64,000 nt of DNA from Archilochus colubris (taxonomy: Eukaryota; Chordata; Aves; Apodiformes; Trochilidae). Both the position numbers and the translations under genes were made by a program. Location: assembly GCA_023079485.1 (NCBI GenBank), contig CM041104.1:4403676-4467675 (forward strand), given 5' to 3'. Below, piece by piece: positions 34,588 through 45,894 of this stretch. The notes beneath the pieces were generated by a model. That model saw only the letters and a program-made list of their open reading frames with translations, was not told the origin of the DNA and did no database searches. The stretch's first letter is position 1. Each line of letters starts with the position of its first letter.

Positions 34588-34637
34588 CAGACCCCAGCTC
34601 CAATACAACAACCAGACCTCAGTTCCAACACAATAAT
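34588..34637 (+). repeat. Diverged 25-bp tandem duplication
   Basis: Copy 1 (34588-34612) and copy 2 (34613-34637) both begin 'cagacc' and match at 20 of 25 positions. All five differences are C in the first copy and T in the second. Confidence 0.7.
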
Positions 34638-35539
34638 GGGATTAAAGAAGTCTGAAATGTTATTCCTTTTTCTTCCAGTGAGAATTAAGTGGTCTCAAAA
34701 GAGACCATCATCAAATTCCAGCTGTATACTATTCAAGGTCTTGGATTAACCAGTTAGAACAACTGGGCTTTGCTGTGGTTAGCTGGTAACCATGAGGTCT
34801 TGTCACTGCAGAGTTCAGAGGTTAATTGAAATCAGAGAGCCATAACCCATTCAATTGTTCCATTAATTACCCCCAGCTCCCTCCTCCACCCTCCCATAAA
34901 CATCACCTGCTGACCACTCTCTGCCAACCAAGAGCAAAAGCCACCTCTGGCCTCCTGTCACCCAACCTGATGGTTCGGAGATGTTTAAGGGCTGAGTCAA
35001 AGCAGCCCATAAAAAATGTTTGCAAGAGGGGAGAGGGGTATGTGTGTGTGAAGAGGGAGTTGGTGACATCCCCATACATCATCCGTTCCCAGTTTTTGCT
35101 GAAAGGTGGGAATGCTTTGAGATTTATGGCAGGTGTGCTCTGCTGAGTGCAGAGCTTTGGCTGGGGAAAGTGGGGAAGAGCTGATGGGGGTCCTGCGAGA
35201 CTGGTAGGGATTTCTGGCTGTGGAGCAGGAGGATGGTCTTTATGCTTTGGGAGATTGTATGATATTGAAGAAGTAATATGTTACTGTTAAAATATATAAA
35301 TTTCCCTTCTTTCACTAAACTGATAGGAACAGTGGAACTTTGCTAATAACTGTTAATTATCAGCTGTTTGTTGTGACAATAATTTGCTGCCAGGTTTCTG
35401 TAGGCAGCAGTTACACACAGTTTACCATCTAGTAATCAGACAAGCACAGCAGTTTTCAGAATTGGAGGAACATTATAAAATTAAAACAGATCTAAATCTT
35501 GTAAGCCTATCCTGAACCTGGGAAGGGAAAAAAAAATAA
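34638..35539. other. Non-coding DNA, nothing recognised
   Basis: A GC-richer patch at 34865-35065 ends in a GTGTGTGTG tract (35040-35050). No gene or repeat supported. Confidence 0.45.
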
Positions 35540-35575
35540 TCTCCATTGCCTTCAGTGGGAGCAGGCTTGCTTAAG
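35540..35575. repeat. Short relic of the palindromic amniote repeat
   Basis: 'ctccattgccttcagtggga' followed by 'gcaggcttgc' resembles the right half of the palindromic family (CATTGACTTCAATGGGAGCAGG). Only about 35 bases are recognisable. Confidence 0.35.
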
Positions 35576-36978
35576 GAGAAAAAGAAATCTTCCCACTTGG
35601 GGTAGCTTTGAAGTTTTGAGTTTAAGGATGGAAAACCAAAAATCTTTGAGATATATTACTTAGAGTTAGTTGGACTATGGGTGTCTAAAAACTTGGATAC
35701 TCAGGTAATGAATCTAAAAATCTCACCTTGGATGTTTGTCCAAATTTATCTGGTCTAAAACCTCATCTTTATGAACATCAAGCATAGGCCTGCAAAGTTC
35801 CTTCCTCTCTTCCCTTCTGGAAGCTTTCCTCTGTTATCCAAAGCTTTGCTCTTCTGTGCTTTCCAGCCTGCCTGGAGATGAGACCCTGGTTCTTGACCAG
35901 TTCTTGCTGTGGTCTCTGTCAATCCTTTGGGAAATGCAGGCTGGTGTCAGGACCCTGCTGTTGTTTTGTTCACAGATGACAAGAACACCCCCTTGTCTTG
36001 AAGCTTTGGTTGTTGTTTTTAATCTCTGTTGTCTTTAATTGAGGTTCAAGTGACTGTTCTCAGTCCTACATCTGCCTGTGGGTAGAAACTGAGAGTGTGA
36101 CAGCCAAAAATGAGGTTCTTGTTCTAATCACAAGAAAGTATATAAATCACCTAAATGAATCTTATGAATAATTATCCAGTATCTTTTTACTTGTCCCCTA
36201 GAAATAACAATGTAGCAGTGCAAGTAGAAATTTCAGTAAACATGTTAAAATGAAAGCCACACATCTTTTTATCTTCTTTTGAGAGGCAAAAGCAAAACCC
36301 AAATTGTTGAAATCTTGTTAATGAGAAATGGAAACTTTTTTGAATTTCACAGCTCTCATTAGTTTCCAACAAACAAACAAAAAACTCCAAAAATTCACTT
36401 GCTTTATAGAACAGCAACATGTTTGTTTCTTGTTTAACTAGAAAAAATAATCCTCAGAGCTACTTGGCTCTATTATAACTCAAAATTATTATTTTGAAAT
36501 GTGACTATTTTTGTTGAGCAGCTAAAGAAGATCATTTTTATTCCGTGTACGCTTAGAGCTAATACTTCATAAAAGCTTCTTCTCTGATGGAGTGACAACA
36601 TATATATACACTATACACAGCTGTGAAAGGTGTTTTCTATGTAATTTATGTGCCTAAGCCATATACTGAGCCCATGCACTACTGAGGAAGAGAAGCTAAA
36701 TCAATCAAGAGTGATTTCCAGTGAACGGTCATATCACATCTACCACCCATTTGCTCTTGGCTGGCTGAGAAATGAAGCAATTTAAACCTATTGGGTCATG
36801 CTGAAATGGGGGCCAACATCTTATCAATGTGCTGCACACAACTGAGCCTCATTTCACCTTCATTTCCAGAGGTCCATGGGCTGCAGGAGTTCCCCGTGGT
36901 CCAGCAGTGTTTCTGACATTGCACGCTGCTTTCCTGGCTGCTGAGCTGATGCCAGAAGTGGAGACTGTAGATTTTAAC
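35576..36978. other. AT-rich non-coding DNA
   Basis: No gene or repeat recognised. Confidence 0.45.
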
Positions 36979-36998
36979 TTTTTTTTTTTTTTTTTTTT
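36979..36998 (+). repeat. Poly-T tract (20 T)
   Basis: Homopolymer followed by 'catctgcag', which makes a formally strong 3' splice-site signal at 37005. The downstream open frame (to 37254) has no family resemblance, so I annotate only the homopolymer. Confidence 0.85.
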
Positions 36999-37543
36999 CA
37001 TCTGCAGAAAAACCAGGGAAGAAAACACAATCAGTCTTCAGTTATATTGTGGATATAAAAGTAAGCTTGGGAAATCCAAGTTTGCTGTGGAATATGAGAT
37101 GGAAACACAAATGTTTTCCATTCACTTGCTTAATGTTTCATACAATCTTGGAAGTGTTCCACTGCCTGACCCTCGTGTTTTCAGATTATTTCCACATCTG
37201 TCTCAAAACCGTACCCTCCTCAAATGGACCAAGCAGTTAGTTTCTTACTTAAAATAATAATAACAAAATGTAAGAGCACCCCAAGTGTGCTGAACATCCC
37301 AACAGCTCACTCTCAGAACAAAAGAAAGCACCTGGAAAGGCTCAGCCACTGGCCCAGGCTCCCAGTCTGAAGTAAGACACAGCATGTGTTCCCTGTTGGG
37401 TTTTCCTGTTTCTTGTTGCTTCATATTAAATGTTAAATTCCCTATGGGCCTTTTAATGGTTGCTTGGAAATTGGATGTCTGTCACCCCAGAGGGATGTAT
37501 TGGCATTCTGCACCTGATTGCATTTCTCCCTTCCCCCCCACAG

Positions 37544-37588
37544 GACGAGTCAAAGGTTATGATTCAGAGGAGAAGGAGTTTGTCAACA
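37544..37588 (+). CDS. Candidate 45-nt coding microexon
   Basis: Bounded by a strong 3' splice-site signal (pyrimidine tract with eight C, 'ttccccccccacag', ending 37543) and a consensus-like 5' splice site, ACA|gtgagt (donor at 37589). The length is a multiple of three, so inclusion would not shift a frame. Two frames are open. The frame entering with GA then CGA GTC AAA reads RVKGYDSEEKEFVN, an acidic, lysine-containing, linker-like composition; the first frame reads DESKVMIQRRRSLST. Neither matches a family I recognise. If real, it would be a cassette exon of a long gene whose other exons lie outside the window, which would make part of the window intronic. There is no neighbouring exon to test phase. 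Confidence 0.28.
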
Positions 37589-39230
37589 GTGAGTTCTCCT
37601 CTAGCTGAGATGAGGCTTTTTCTCTTTAATAGCATGAGTAGGTTATGTGTGGATGTCAGTAGTTGTTTGAGGAGGTGAATTTAGGAATCTGGTCCAAAAT
37701 AAACTGACACAAGCAAGAAGGTTGAGACTGAGCCCAAAATAAGTCATCCTCATCCTAAAGATTGGCAAGAAGAGTAAAGCAAAGCAAAGAGAAATGAAAA
37801 AGCTGTTCAGAGGCACAAATTTCCTCCCACATCTCTTGTTTTCTACACCTGCTTTAAGAAAGAACAAAAGGGCTTTTCTGAACTGTAATGTTTCTGAATA
37901 CTGTTTCGAAAACATCAGAAATTGAAATAATTTCAACCTCTCTTACAATTTTGTTTTCTCCAGCGTGATGTTACCACCAGGCTGTTTCCCCACCAGGCTG
38001 TGCCAACCAGCAGTGACTTCCCCAGATGATCTGGAGTGAAGCCACCTCATCAGTTGTAGGAGTCCAAAAAAGAATCTGCACCCTGTATTGGTCTGAGTTC
38101 CTGAGCTGCTACCTCTGCACCACAGTTTGCTCCACATACACAAAAACTGTCCTAAGGTGAGACCATAGCAGTGGGATGTTGGGATGCTCTGGGTCTGTTA
38201 CATTAATTACACATTTGCTGCCAGTTTGTGGCTTAGCACTGCTGCTTCCTCCAGCTCCCAGCTGGGGAATTCTGAAGAGGTCCAAGTCCAGATCCCCAGC
38301 TGGGAATTCTCTGAAGGGACCTGAGCTTATCTGTGTCAGCCAGAGTCATGATGGTGGTTCAGAGCAAAATTTCATGCCTGAATTCTCCCAGAATCCCAGC
38401 ACCCTGGAGTGCTTGGTGTTTCAATGCCTGCAGTGATGATCACGCAGAAGGAGTGGGGAGTAGAGCAAGTGCCAACAGCTGCTATTGGATCCAAACTGTT
38501 AAACTGTGACTCTGCAAGTTATTTCAATAAATCTACTGTCTTAAATTAGGGAGACAGTCCCTGGGCCTGGATGATGCTGTGGAAAACAATGATGAGCAGT
38601 TAACAGCAGTATTTCCAATTTCAAGTATTTAGAATAATCATAACAGAGGTTTTCCAAATCTTTGAAATAATGAAATAATTTATATATATATAAAAATAAT
38701 TATAGAATATGTTTTGTTTCTTCTTTCTCAACTTTCTGGGTGCAGTTGGTATACTTGTGAAGTAGTTCAACAAAAATATACGGTTTCTAAGCTTGCTTTT
38801 AAAAATGACACTCAGCTTCTGTCATATTCCTGTCTTCTAGATCTGGGCTTTAACAGCAAGACCAAACATTTCTGGTAAATTTATATGTGATAATAAATGC
38901 ACACTCCTTGCCAAATTCATATCCCCCACAATATGCAGGAGCATCAGAAGTGAAAAGTAAATTAAATCTGTGACTCTTTCCTAGTTCTGTACTAGAGGCT
39001 GCACAAATTTGAAGCATATGTAGCTAATAGCCAAATGCTGCTACAAGGATTTCAATCAAGGTAACTTTGCTGCTGTCAGCCAGCCAGTAACATCTACTCC
39101 ATCCATCAAACCTGATCACTAAATATTCAAGATAGATAAAAAATAATTACTAAAATAGTACTTTTAAATTAGTCTTCTGGATTTCTGTAGGTTTTACCTT
39201 ACTTTTTTCCCCCTCTTTTTTACTTCTAAG
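37589..39230. other. Non-coding DNA with a duplicated E-box motif
   Basis: Two related segments share CCCAGCTGGG, GAATTCT and TGAAG (38257-38277 and 38295-38316). An AT microsatellite lies at 38675-38705. Nothing else recognised. Confidence 0.45.
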
Positions 39231-39234
39231 TTTC

Positions 39235-39525
39235 TCTAGTTGATTTTTGATTGTTTCTTTGAACGGTGACAGCTAAAACTTTAAAAAATGAAAGCTGAGA
39301 TTCATAACAATCACTTAATAGCCGAGGCCAAGGCTGTAATGAAAGCATCAGTCATCTTGAGAGCTGTGATACATTCACTAGAATTAATAAAATCTTTCGA
39401 ATTGGCAATGAAAGAGAGGTTCTCTTGGAATCAAGTTGCTCTGGCTGGATGAGATTTTATTTTAAGACCATTGTTGGGTTCCCACAGTCTTTAAAGGCTG
39501 GTACCCAATTCTAATAGACTTTCTG
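39235..39525. promoter_or_regulatory. Candidate conserved non-coding element
   Basis: A non-repetitive block with a MEIS/TGIF-type TGACAG (39267-39272), 'attcactagaattaataaaatc', 'ctttgaacggtgac' and 'caatcacttaatagcc'. It retains a few isolated CpGs (aacgg, gccgagg, tcgaat) in AT-rich sequence, which can indicate constraint. Function and conservation are inferred. Confidence 0.42.
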
Positions 39526-40471
39526 TAGTTTTCCTTTTAAAAAGTGTTTTTTTTATAATATATCTGAATGGTTGTTCCCACACCCAATCCAGCTCAAGCC
39601 TGGTGTTATTAATATATGGACACAGTCTGTCTTGGAGCTGGTTCTCACTTGGCCAGAGGTCCCCCCATTGTCAGGCTGTCCTGCACCCTGGAACATTTTT
39701 GTCCTGCTCTGTAGCATGTAGATGGACACCAGGTTTGATCCTGAGTTTAAGCAGGTTGTTCTGGCTCTCTGGATGGCAAAAATGAGATTCACTTGCTGTC
39801 AGATGTAGTCATTAAACTATGATGAGCTTCACAGAATTTGGTGGAATTTGCAGGGGGTTGTCTGCTCCAAGGATCCATGCCAGTGTTTTTAGGAAGGTTC
39901 TAAAAAAACATGTGTATTCCAATCATTACCAATAATTGAGGTAGTATTGCAAAACTGTGTGCAACTTATTGACCTAACATAGTGTAAACAGCTTTTTGGA
40001 AGCCTCCTGGTATAAAAGATTCCAGCTCTTGTATGACTCTTGTACACAAAATTCATGGAGATGATAAACTATAAAATACCAGATGGATTTCCTTTGAAAC
40101 ATAATTATTATCCAGGTGCAGACCCCACTTTTTAGTCAAAGATTCCCATTGTTTTATTAGAATTATTTTAAGGGATAGTATCAGCATCTCCTGACCCAAA
40201 CTGCTGGTCAGAGCACAGCACAGATGGTGCTGGTGAAAAAATAGAGGGCTTCACCCCTCAATCCTCTTTGGCCACTGACTTCTTTTTCCTGAGAATGGTA
40301 ATGGAGATGCCAGTTGGTGCCCACTCTGGTAGTGACTTTCTGCTGGGGACACATCTGGCCCAAGGGAGCTGTACTGAAAATCATTTGGCCTTTGCAGAGA
40401 GCCAAGCAAGAACATTTATTTTGTTGTTTTTCCCCTCCTCTTTTCCTTACAAGGGAGCAGAGCAATAAAAG
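39526..40471. other. Non-coding DNA, nothing recognised
   Basis: No gene or repeat identified. Confidence 0.45.
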
Positions 40472-40508
40472 AATAATAATAATAATAATAAATAACCATA
40501 ATAATAAA
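40472..40508 (+). repeat. (AAT)n trinucleotide microsatellite
   Basis: Six or more AAT units followed by an interrupted tail with 'aaccataataataaag'. Minus-strand frames give a poly-isoleucine/leucine artefact. Confidence 0.9.
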
Positions 40509-40794
40509 GGCATAGCCAGTCTCTCCTCCCATTCTGACATGCTGAGAGCCAAAACTCAGATCAAATCTTGAGGGTGAAGTGAGAAGGCAATGAAAACAGA
40601 GGCTTCATTCTAAAGGCAGGGCTATGAACTTTTAGCTCTGGTGGTGCTCCCGGATGTGCCTCTTCACACTGTACACAGCTGCTGGAGGCTTCCAGGGCCT
40701 GTGGGTGGGGGGTGAGGAAAGGGGAAGAGGTGGTTTTAGCTATGCACAATATTTCCCATAAGAAATAAAGCAATAGAGTCTCACCTCACTGCCT

Positions 40795-40965
40795 GTTTTT
40801 CCACATAGATTGAGACGGGAATGTATTTATATAACCCTATTAAAAGGGAGCACTCAGTAGCAAACTTGCTCTTTAAATAGCTCCTGTTCTGCATACTCCA
40901 GTCGCCAAACTCCTCGATTTCAACTCACACCCACTTACATTCTCTTGACATATTCCTCAGGTTTT
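40795..40965. promoter_or_regulatory. Possible short conserved element
   Basis: Contains 'ccctattaaaaggg', a near-palindrome related to but longer than a CArG box, then 'gctctttaaatagctcc' and a few CpGs ('cagtcgccaa', 'ctcctcgatt'). It sits directly left of a palindromic-repeat relic. Evidence is weak. Confidence 0.22.
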
Positions 40966-40978
40966 TTTTTGTGACTTT

Positions 40979-41051
40979 AGGGTCAAATCCAAAACTTATT
41001 GAAAGCAGTGGAAAGACACTGAGTGAATTCAGTGGAATTTGGATAATACTC
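40979..41051. repeat. Palindromic amniote repeat, third clear copy
   Basis: 'aaatccaaaacttattgaaa', 'gcagtggaaagacactgag', then 'tgaattcagtggaatttgga' follows the family pattern (arms ATCCAAA / TTTGGAT around CATTGAA...TTCAATG-like inner inverted sequences). Decayed, but the order and spacing are preserved. Confidence 0.55.
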
Positions 41052-41212
41052 TTAGAGCTCAGATACCATGGTGATAAATGCAATAAATTACAGAGACAAA
41101 AGTGTCCCGTTTTGGGCTAGCTCTGCTTTGACAGAAACAAATTAAACTGTTGCTATTGACTGCCTCAAGAATCAGTTCTGCCCCTTCCCTGGTGGCATTT
41201 AAGCAACTCCCA

Positions 41213-41312
41213 TTTTACAAATAAGGGGAGTATCTTTATCTTCCATTTACAGATAAATAAACTGCAACACAAAGCTACGTGTAAACCTGTGAGTCAGGCA
41301 GTGCAAAATAGC
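41213..41312 (-). mobile_element. MIR-like ancient SINE relic
   Basis: 'cttccatttacagataaata' and 'aactgcaacacaaagctacg' followed by 'gtgagtcaggcagtgc' resemble the reverse complement of the MIR core ('attttacagatgaggaaactgaggcacagag...'). Boundaries are approximate. Confidence 0.45.
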
Positions 41313-41599
41313 TAAAATTAGACCTAGATAGTGGGAGAAGAGTCTATTAGCTGCTAGCAGTGTCCTGGACTCTCCTGGTGCTACCAGGTCCTACTTGATG
41401 CTGGCAGGAGTGGAGGGCAACCAACATCCTCCTGTAAATGGCTGAGCATTAATGAACTGAGCAGTTCTTCAGAAGCAGTTTTTTTTTACCACCTAGATGC
41501 ATTATTTCATCCCTCCCCCCCAAGCATTCATATTTTCCCTTTGGCTCCTGTTATTTTGGTTCCATTTAGCAAATACATTCTTGGCTTGTTTTGGTTTTG

Positions 41600-41615
41600 T
41601 TTTTTTTTTTTTTTT
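41600..41615 (+). repeat. Poly-T tract (16 T)
   Basis: Homopolymer in a longer pyrimidine-rich region (41575-41690). Confidence 0.85.
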
Positions 41616-42003
41616 CCCCTCTGTCCCTCCAGCCACCTTAGTTTGTCTTTTTTTTCCTTCTTTCCCTTAAAAACTTTTTTCCTCATTCAGTTCACTAAGT
41701 GGATTTACGACCCATTTAGGCAGCTTACAGTGGCATTTCTTTTACAGTTCAGAGGCAGAAGGGCCATAAAAAGATTTACAGTTACAGCAAGAGTTGGTTG
41801 CATGGACGTTCAAGATCCAAATTAGACAAAAGGAGCAGGGCTGTGTGAGTGGCCAGTAAAAGAAGCTTGGAAACAAAAACAAATGAAAGTGCTCTTAGAG
41901 GAGGAGGTTGGGGTGGGAGCACAGAAAGAGGAGGAAAAGTTGCCTGTTAACTTTATGTTACTATTGCAACAGCTCTGTTAATTCTGTTATATAAAGGCCT
42001 TTT

Positions 42004-42008
<5 letters not shown>

Positions 42009-42038
<30 letters not shown>
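42009..42038 (+). repeat. Poly-T tract (30 T)
   Basis: The longest homopolymer in the window, flanked by CCTC on the left and CCTCTC on the right. Reverse-strand frames through it show a poly-lysine artefact. No retroposon body with a target duplication is evident next to it. Confidence 0.9.
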
Positions 42039-43900
42039 CCTCTCTTGATGTTGTTGTTGGACAGATTTCCTTTGCAAACACAAATCTCAAACTGGAGAGC
42101 AGCAGCTTCACACAGTAGTTGAGATTCCAAGGCAGATATTCCCATGATGTTGGCAGCTGTTTTATGCTGCTGCTGCTGGGACTCCAAGATACAAACTCCA
42201 GAGCATAAAACCAAGTGGCTAAAGGAACAGGACTGATCAGAGCAGGGGATGTCAGGTTGCATTGCACAAGGGTAATCTGGCTTTTAAAAGAAGTTAGAGA
42301 CTGGGAAATAGATTTTACCCTCTGCCCCACTAGATTTTCCCTGCTGACTTCAAAAGAAGCAGTGCCAGGCCTGACCAAATCCATAACAAGCTGAGGCCAA
42401 ATGGAGATTTACCACTGACACTAAAGGAACGTGGCTGCTCAGAGAGAGAGAGTGACTATAGCTGGAGTCTGCAGAAGGTTGAAGGCTGAACTCAGGCTCA
42501 GCCCATGTTCCATTCTGCCAGAGCTGTGGTCAGAAACCCGTTTGGAAAGCAAGGTGGCCTTTAAGGACAGCCTGGGAAGATGCCACCTTTGAATCTATAG
42601 ATGTGGCTGTCTGGATGGGTGCACCATGTCTGCCCTGCTGGTGGCCTGGCTGGTTTTGATGCAGACCAGCTAGAGTTGAGGTGCCCTTTGGTCCACACCA
42701 TAGCACTGCACCTGGGCTAGCCCCTTTTTTGAGGGATCTGAGCTTCACAGTTCAGGAATGATGCTCTGCTGATACAGCAACAGGGCTTGGAACTGGTGGA
42801 GCAAGCAGAGGATGGTGTGTGGTGAAGGATGGGGGATGCTGTGCAAGTGCAGAGAGAGTGGCTCCAATGAGTCTGTGCTTGACTGTTCACTTTGCTGAGC
42901 TTTTCTCAGACCCAGCAAGGATGTAGCATGGAAGCAATCACAAATAAGTCATGTACGTAAGCAAGCAAATACTTCCTAGTTTTGCTTTAAATGTCAATTA
43001 CTTTTTTTTTTTTTTTTTAGATAGTTGGCAAGCACACTATGGTTTTGTCTGCCTTCTCATTGCTGTTGTATTTATTTTGCTACTCCTGTTTCTAACCAGC
43101 TTTTTGTTCAAAACAAAAACAGCCTTTAGCTTCACATAGAATCCAGCACCCTTCATTTCTCAAAATTTGTTGCATAAATGCTGTCTGATTGCCTTCTGTG
43201 CACCACTCAGTCAATGCCTGAATTTCAGAAGTGGTTGATGTGCCTCTTCTTTGCCTTATTTTTCCTTTGTACTGACTATCATTGCATTGTTCAAGGTAAC
43301 AGCAGCAAAGCAACTTTTATTTCCTAAATCCTTGTGTATTGGGGAAAATAGACAAAAATACAATTCACTGGTGAAGCTCTTGATGTTGCTGGGTTCCTTG
43401 GAGTTTGTTTCCTTGCTGCCTTGGCTATTCTTTGCTCCCTGTGCACTCACTGTTCTCCAGTGAGATTGGTGTTACAGGTGTGTGGAGGAGACTGGGATCC
43501 TATGGATGAAAAAACACTCCATAAAGATAAACATTTAATCCTTGTGCTTCAGTCCCACACATTCTCACATGGATGCTAACACTCAGGTTTCAGGTTATCT
43601 GCAAGAGAAAAAAAACAATCACAAGGCTTTCCCTACATCCCTTTTAGATACAGTGCTTCCTCTTTCAGAATTAAAATCTGCTAAGAGAAGGAGCTGTAAT
43701 ATTGTAGAAAGGTTTGGCTGGGGAGAGAGGGAAGAAACAGCCAGATTCAGAGACAGAGGCTCTAAAAGCCTGAAAAATATCACTCAAGCCCCTATTAAAA
43801 TTTCAAAGCAAACTGACAAGAGCCAGACAGTCATCTCTTCCCCCCTTTGCCCTCCTCCTCCTGCCTATGGCAACTCATGTACTCTGCTGTCCCCTCCCCA
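42039..43900. other. Non-coding DNA
   Basis: Contains a 17-T run at 43002-43018. The rest shows no recognised gene or repeat. Confidence 0.45.
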
Positions 43901-44215
43901 GCCCTGGCCATGTTCAGCTGGGTGCTGGGTTTGCTTCCCACAAGTTTGGGGTGCTGAGCTCTGCAGCACCTCCCGCCTGCCCCCTGGCTCCCTTCTGAAT
44001 GGATGCTTGGTGCTGTGCAGACCTCAAGGGACCAGTTCTTTGGGACATGGATGGATTTCTGGAGCTTCCACTGGAGGTTTCCAAGATACTGAACCGTTCC
44101 CAATTCTGCTGTGTCAGGGCTGTTCTGGCCTCCTCCTTTCTGCATCCAACCCCCCCAGCTCTCACTCACGCTTCTGTCTTGTTCCTTTCTTGCTTTTTCA
44201 ATAAAAAGGGCCTTG
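43569..44215 (+). other. GC-richer segment with a long open frame and poly(A) signal; possible terminal exon
   Basis: The longest ATG-initiated open frame in the window (43569 to a stop at 44202-44204, about 211 codons) ends inside an AATAAA at 44200-44205. Its right half (about 43830-44160) is clearly more GC-rich than the surroundings, and a pyrimidine tract ending 'cccctccccag' at 43900 could be a 3' splice site. The predicted protein has no recognisable domain, signal peptide or repeats, and the right half is proline/serine/cysteine-rich as expected from untranslated GC-rich DNA. I regard a 3'-terminal exon of a lncRNA or chance as more likely than a protein. Confidence 0.2.
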
Positions 44216-45894
44216 AACTTCTGGTAGAGACTTGACATATGAGGGAAAGCATTGAAAAGGAGAAGAGACTATATTTTATGAGCGATGGTTAAAATGTATT
44301 CTTGAAGTACTATTTTTTTGAAGTTGTATATAGTCTTGTGGGCAATGCAGCAATTTCTGTGAAAAATTCTTACAGTGGTAAAAGGCTTCACTTTTTTATT
44401 TTTTTAATTTTTTTTTTTTTAGGGTGAGAAGTTTGCAAATGAAAACAGTCTTTTTGCAGACTCAGGTTTGTAGTTCTGCATGATTTTTTTCTCTCATTCC
44501 TTCTTTTTGTTCTTTTCATTTTTTCCTTCCATAGTTAGATGAGAGAAATAATTTAAAAACACAGTCAGAGACTTTCAGACTTTATTATGATTCTACTTAA
44601 TCAAGTTGGCAAAACCATGAAAAACATTTTGGAATTATTATGAAAAGATGTCTGCTATTGTTGAGTTTCTTTATAGAAATGAGTATGCATTTCCCAAGGT
44701 GGGGTGAAGCTGCCTTCTTTTTCTATGAGGAAAATAGAAAGGATTTTAAAAGCTAAATTTTAATGACCATGAATGTCACAGGTCAATACAGCTGGGATCC
44801 AGCATCGGGTCTGAGATCCTCAGAAAAGGTAAGATAATTTTGATATGATTTGAATTGTTTTAACTCTTTCTCCCTTCTGTTTTACCATCTACTGATCACC
44901 TCCTTCAGAACTCAAAATGGATCATACTCTGCTGCAAAGGTCTCAGTTGCTCTCCCACCACCATTCTCCATCCCACCGATGCCCAGGGCAAATCCCAGAT
45001 CTGCAGCAAGGCTCAGGCTGTCCTAGGGAGCTGCCTATCAGAAATGGCTTTTACTTAACCCAGGAGGTCCCCACATCCCTTCTAAGCTGTTTTTGACTGT
45101 CTTCAAGTGTGTAATGTGCTCCGTAAACAAATAACCTGTGTTTTTTTAACTGGGTCATTATAAGTTGAGTTGTGCTTCAAGTATGGGCCATGGGGAGGAA
45201 GTGGTGGGACCAGGAGCAGAAGGGATGACAGCAGTGGCCTCAGACCCAGAGCACTGCAAGGAAGCAAAATATGGATGGCTGCCAGAACAAATGCAGAGCC
45301 TTTTGGGAAACAGTTTTGGGGCCTCATGAAAAAGTCAGAGACCAGAGAGGCAAGGGAAGGCACAGATAAGGTCAGACCTCCAGGAGAGCCATTCACCATG
45401 GGCAAGTAGCTTTAAGGGTTTCCCATGGTTCCAGGTTACACATTGCCATCTTGCTCTGTTATCACTCCTTTGGCTACTCTGTCCATGGACACCAAGGCAT
45501 GAGACATTACCAAAATGAATGGAAAAATAGCAGCAACTCTGTAAATCTCTGTATGTGTTCTACCTACAGGAGATGGAATGAGGATCCTTAAAGGCATTTA
45601 TGTGGCTAAAATCTGTGAGGCCTTCTCTAAGCACAATGCTGTGCTACTGAGCAACATCTGGGAAAATTCCTGTGCATGTTTCCTCCCAGGTTGATCTGCA
45701 TGAGTTTATGGCCTTCTGGCTTTTTTATTAAATTTTACCTTTATATTTAAATCATCATGAAAATTCGTTCTTAGAAAACCCCACACATCTCAGCTTCTTT
45801 TTACTCAGAACTGAATCAAAACCTGTTCATATTTCCACTCCTTGATTTCTCAAGGAATATTATAGTCATTTGTAGAATAAAAAGTAATTTCACT
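44216..45894. other. Non-coding DNA, nothing recognised
   Basis: Contains T-rich low complexity at 44390-44420. No gene or repeat supported. Confidence 0.45.

Noticed and set aside
36829..37257. 142-codon frame following a poly-T/CAG acceptor-like signal
   Set aside because: The acceptor strength derives from the homopolymer, the frame has no recognised domain, and its donor (near 37060) is weakly supported.
40208..40552. Minus-strand frame with an isoleucine/leucine run resembling a membrane segment
   Set aside because: The hydrophobic run is the (AAT)n microsatellite read in reverse.
41953..42384. 143-codon minus-strand frame with a poly-lysine tail
   Set aside because: The lysine run is the translation of the 30-T homopolymer at 42009-42038; the rest is unrecognisable.
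44404..44425. Strong poly-T acceptor followed at once by a gtgag donor
   Set aside because: The implied exon would be one or two bases long; the signal is an artefact of the T-run.
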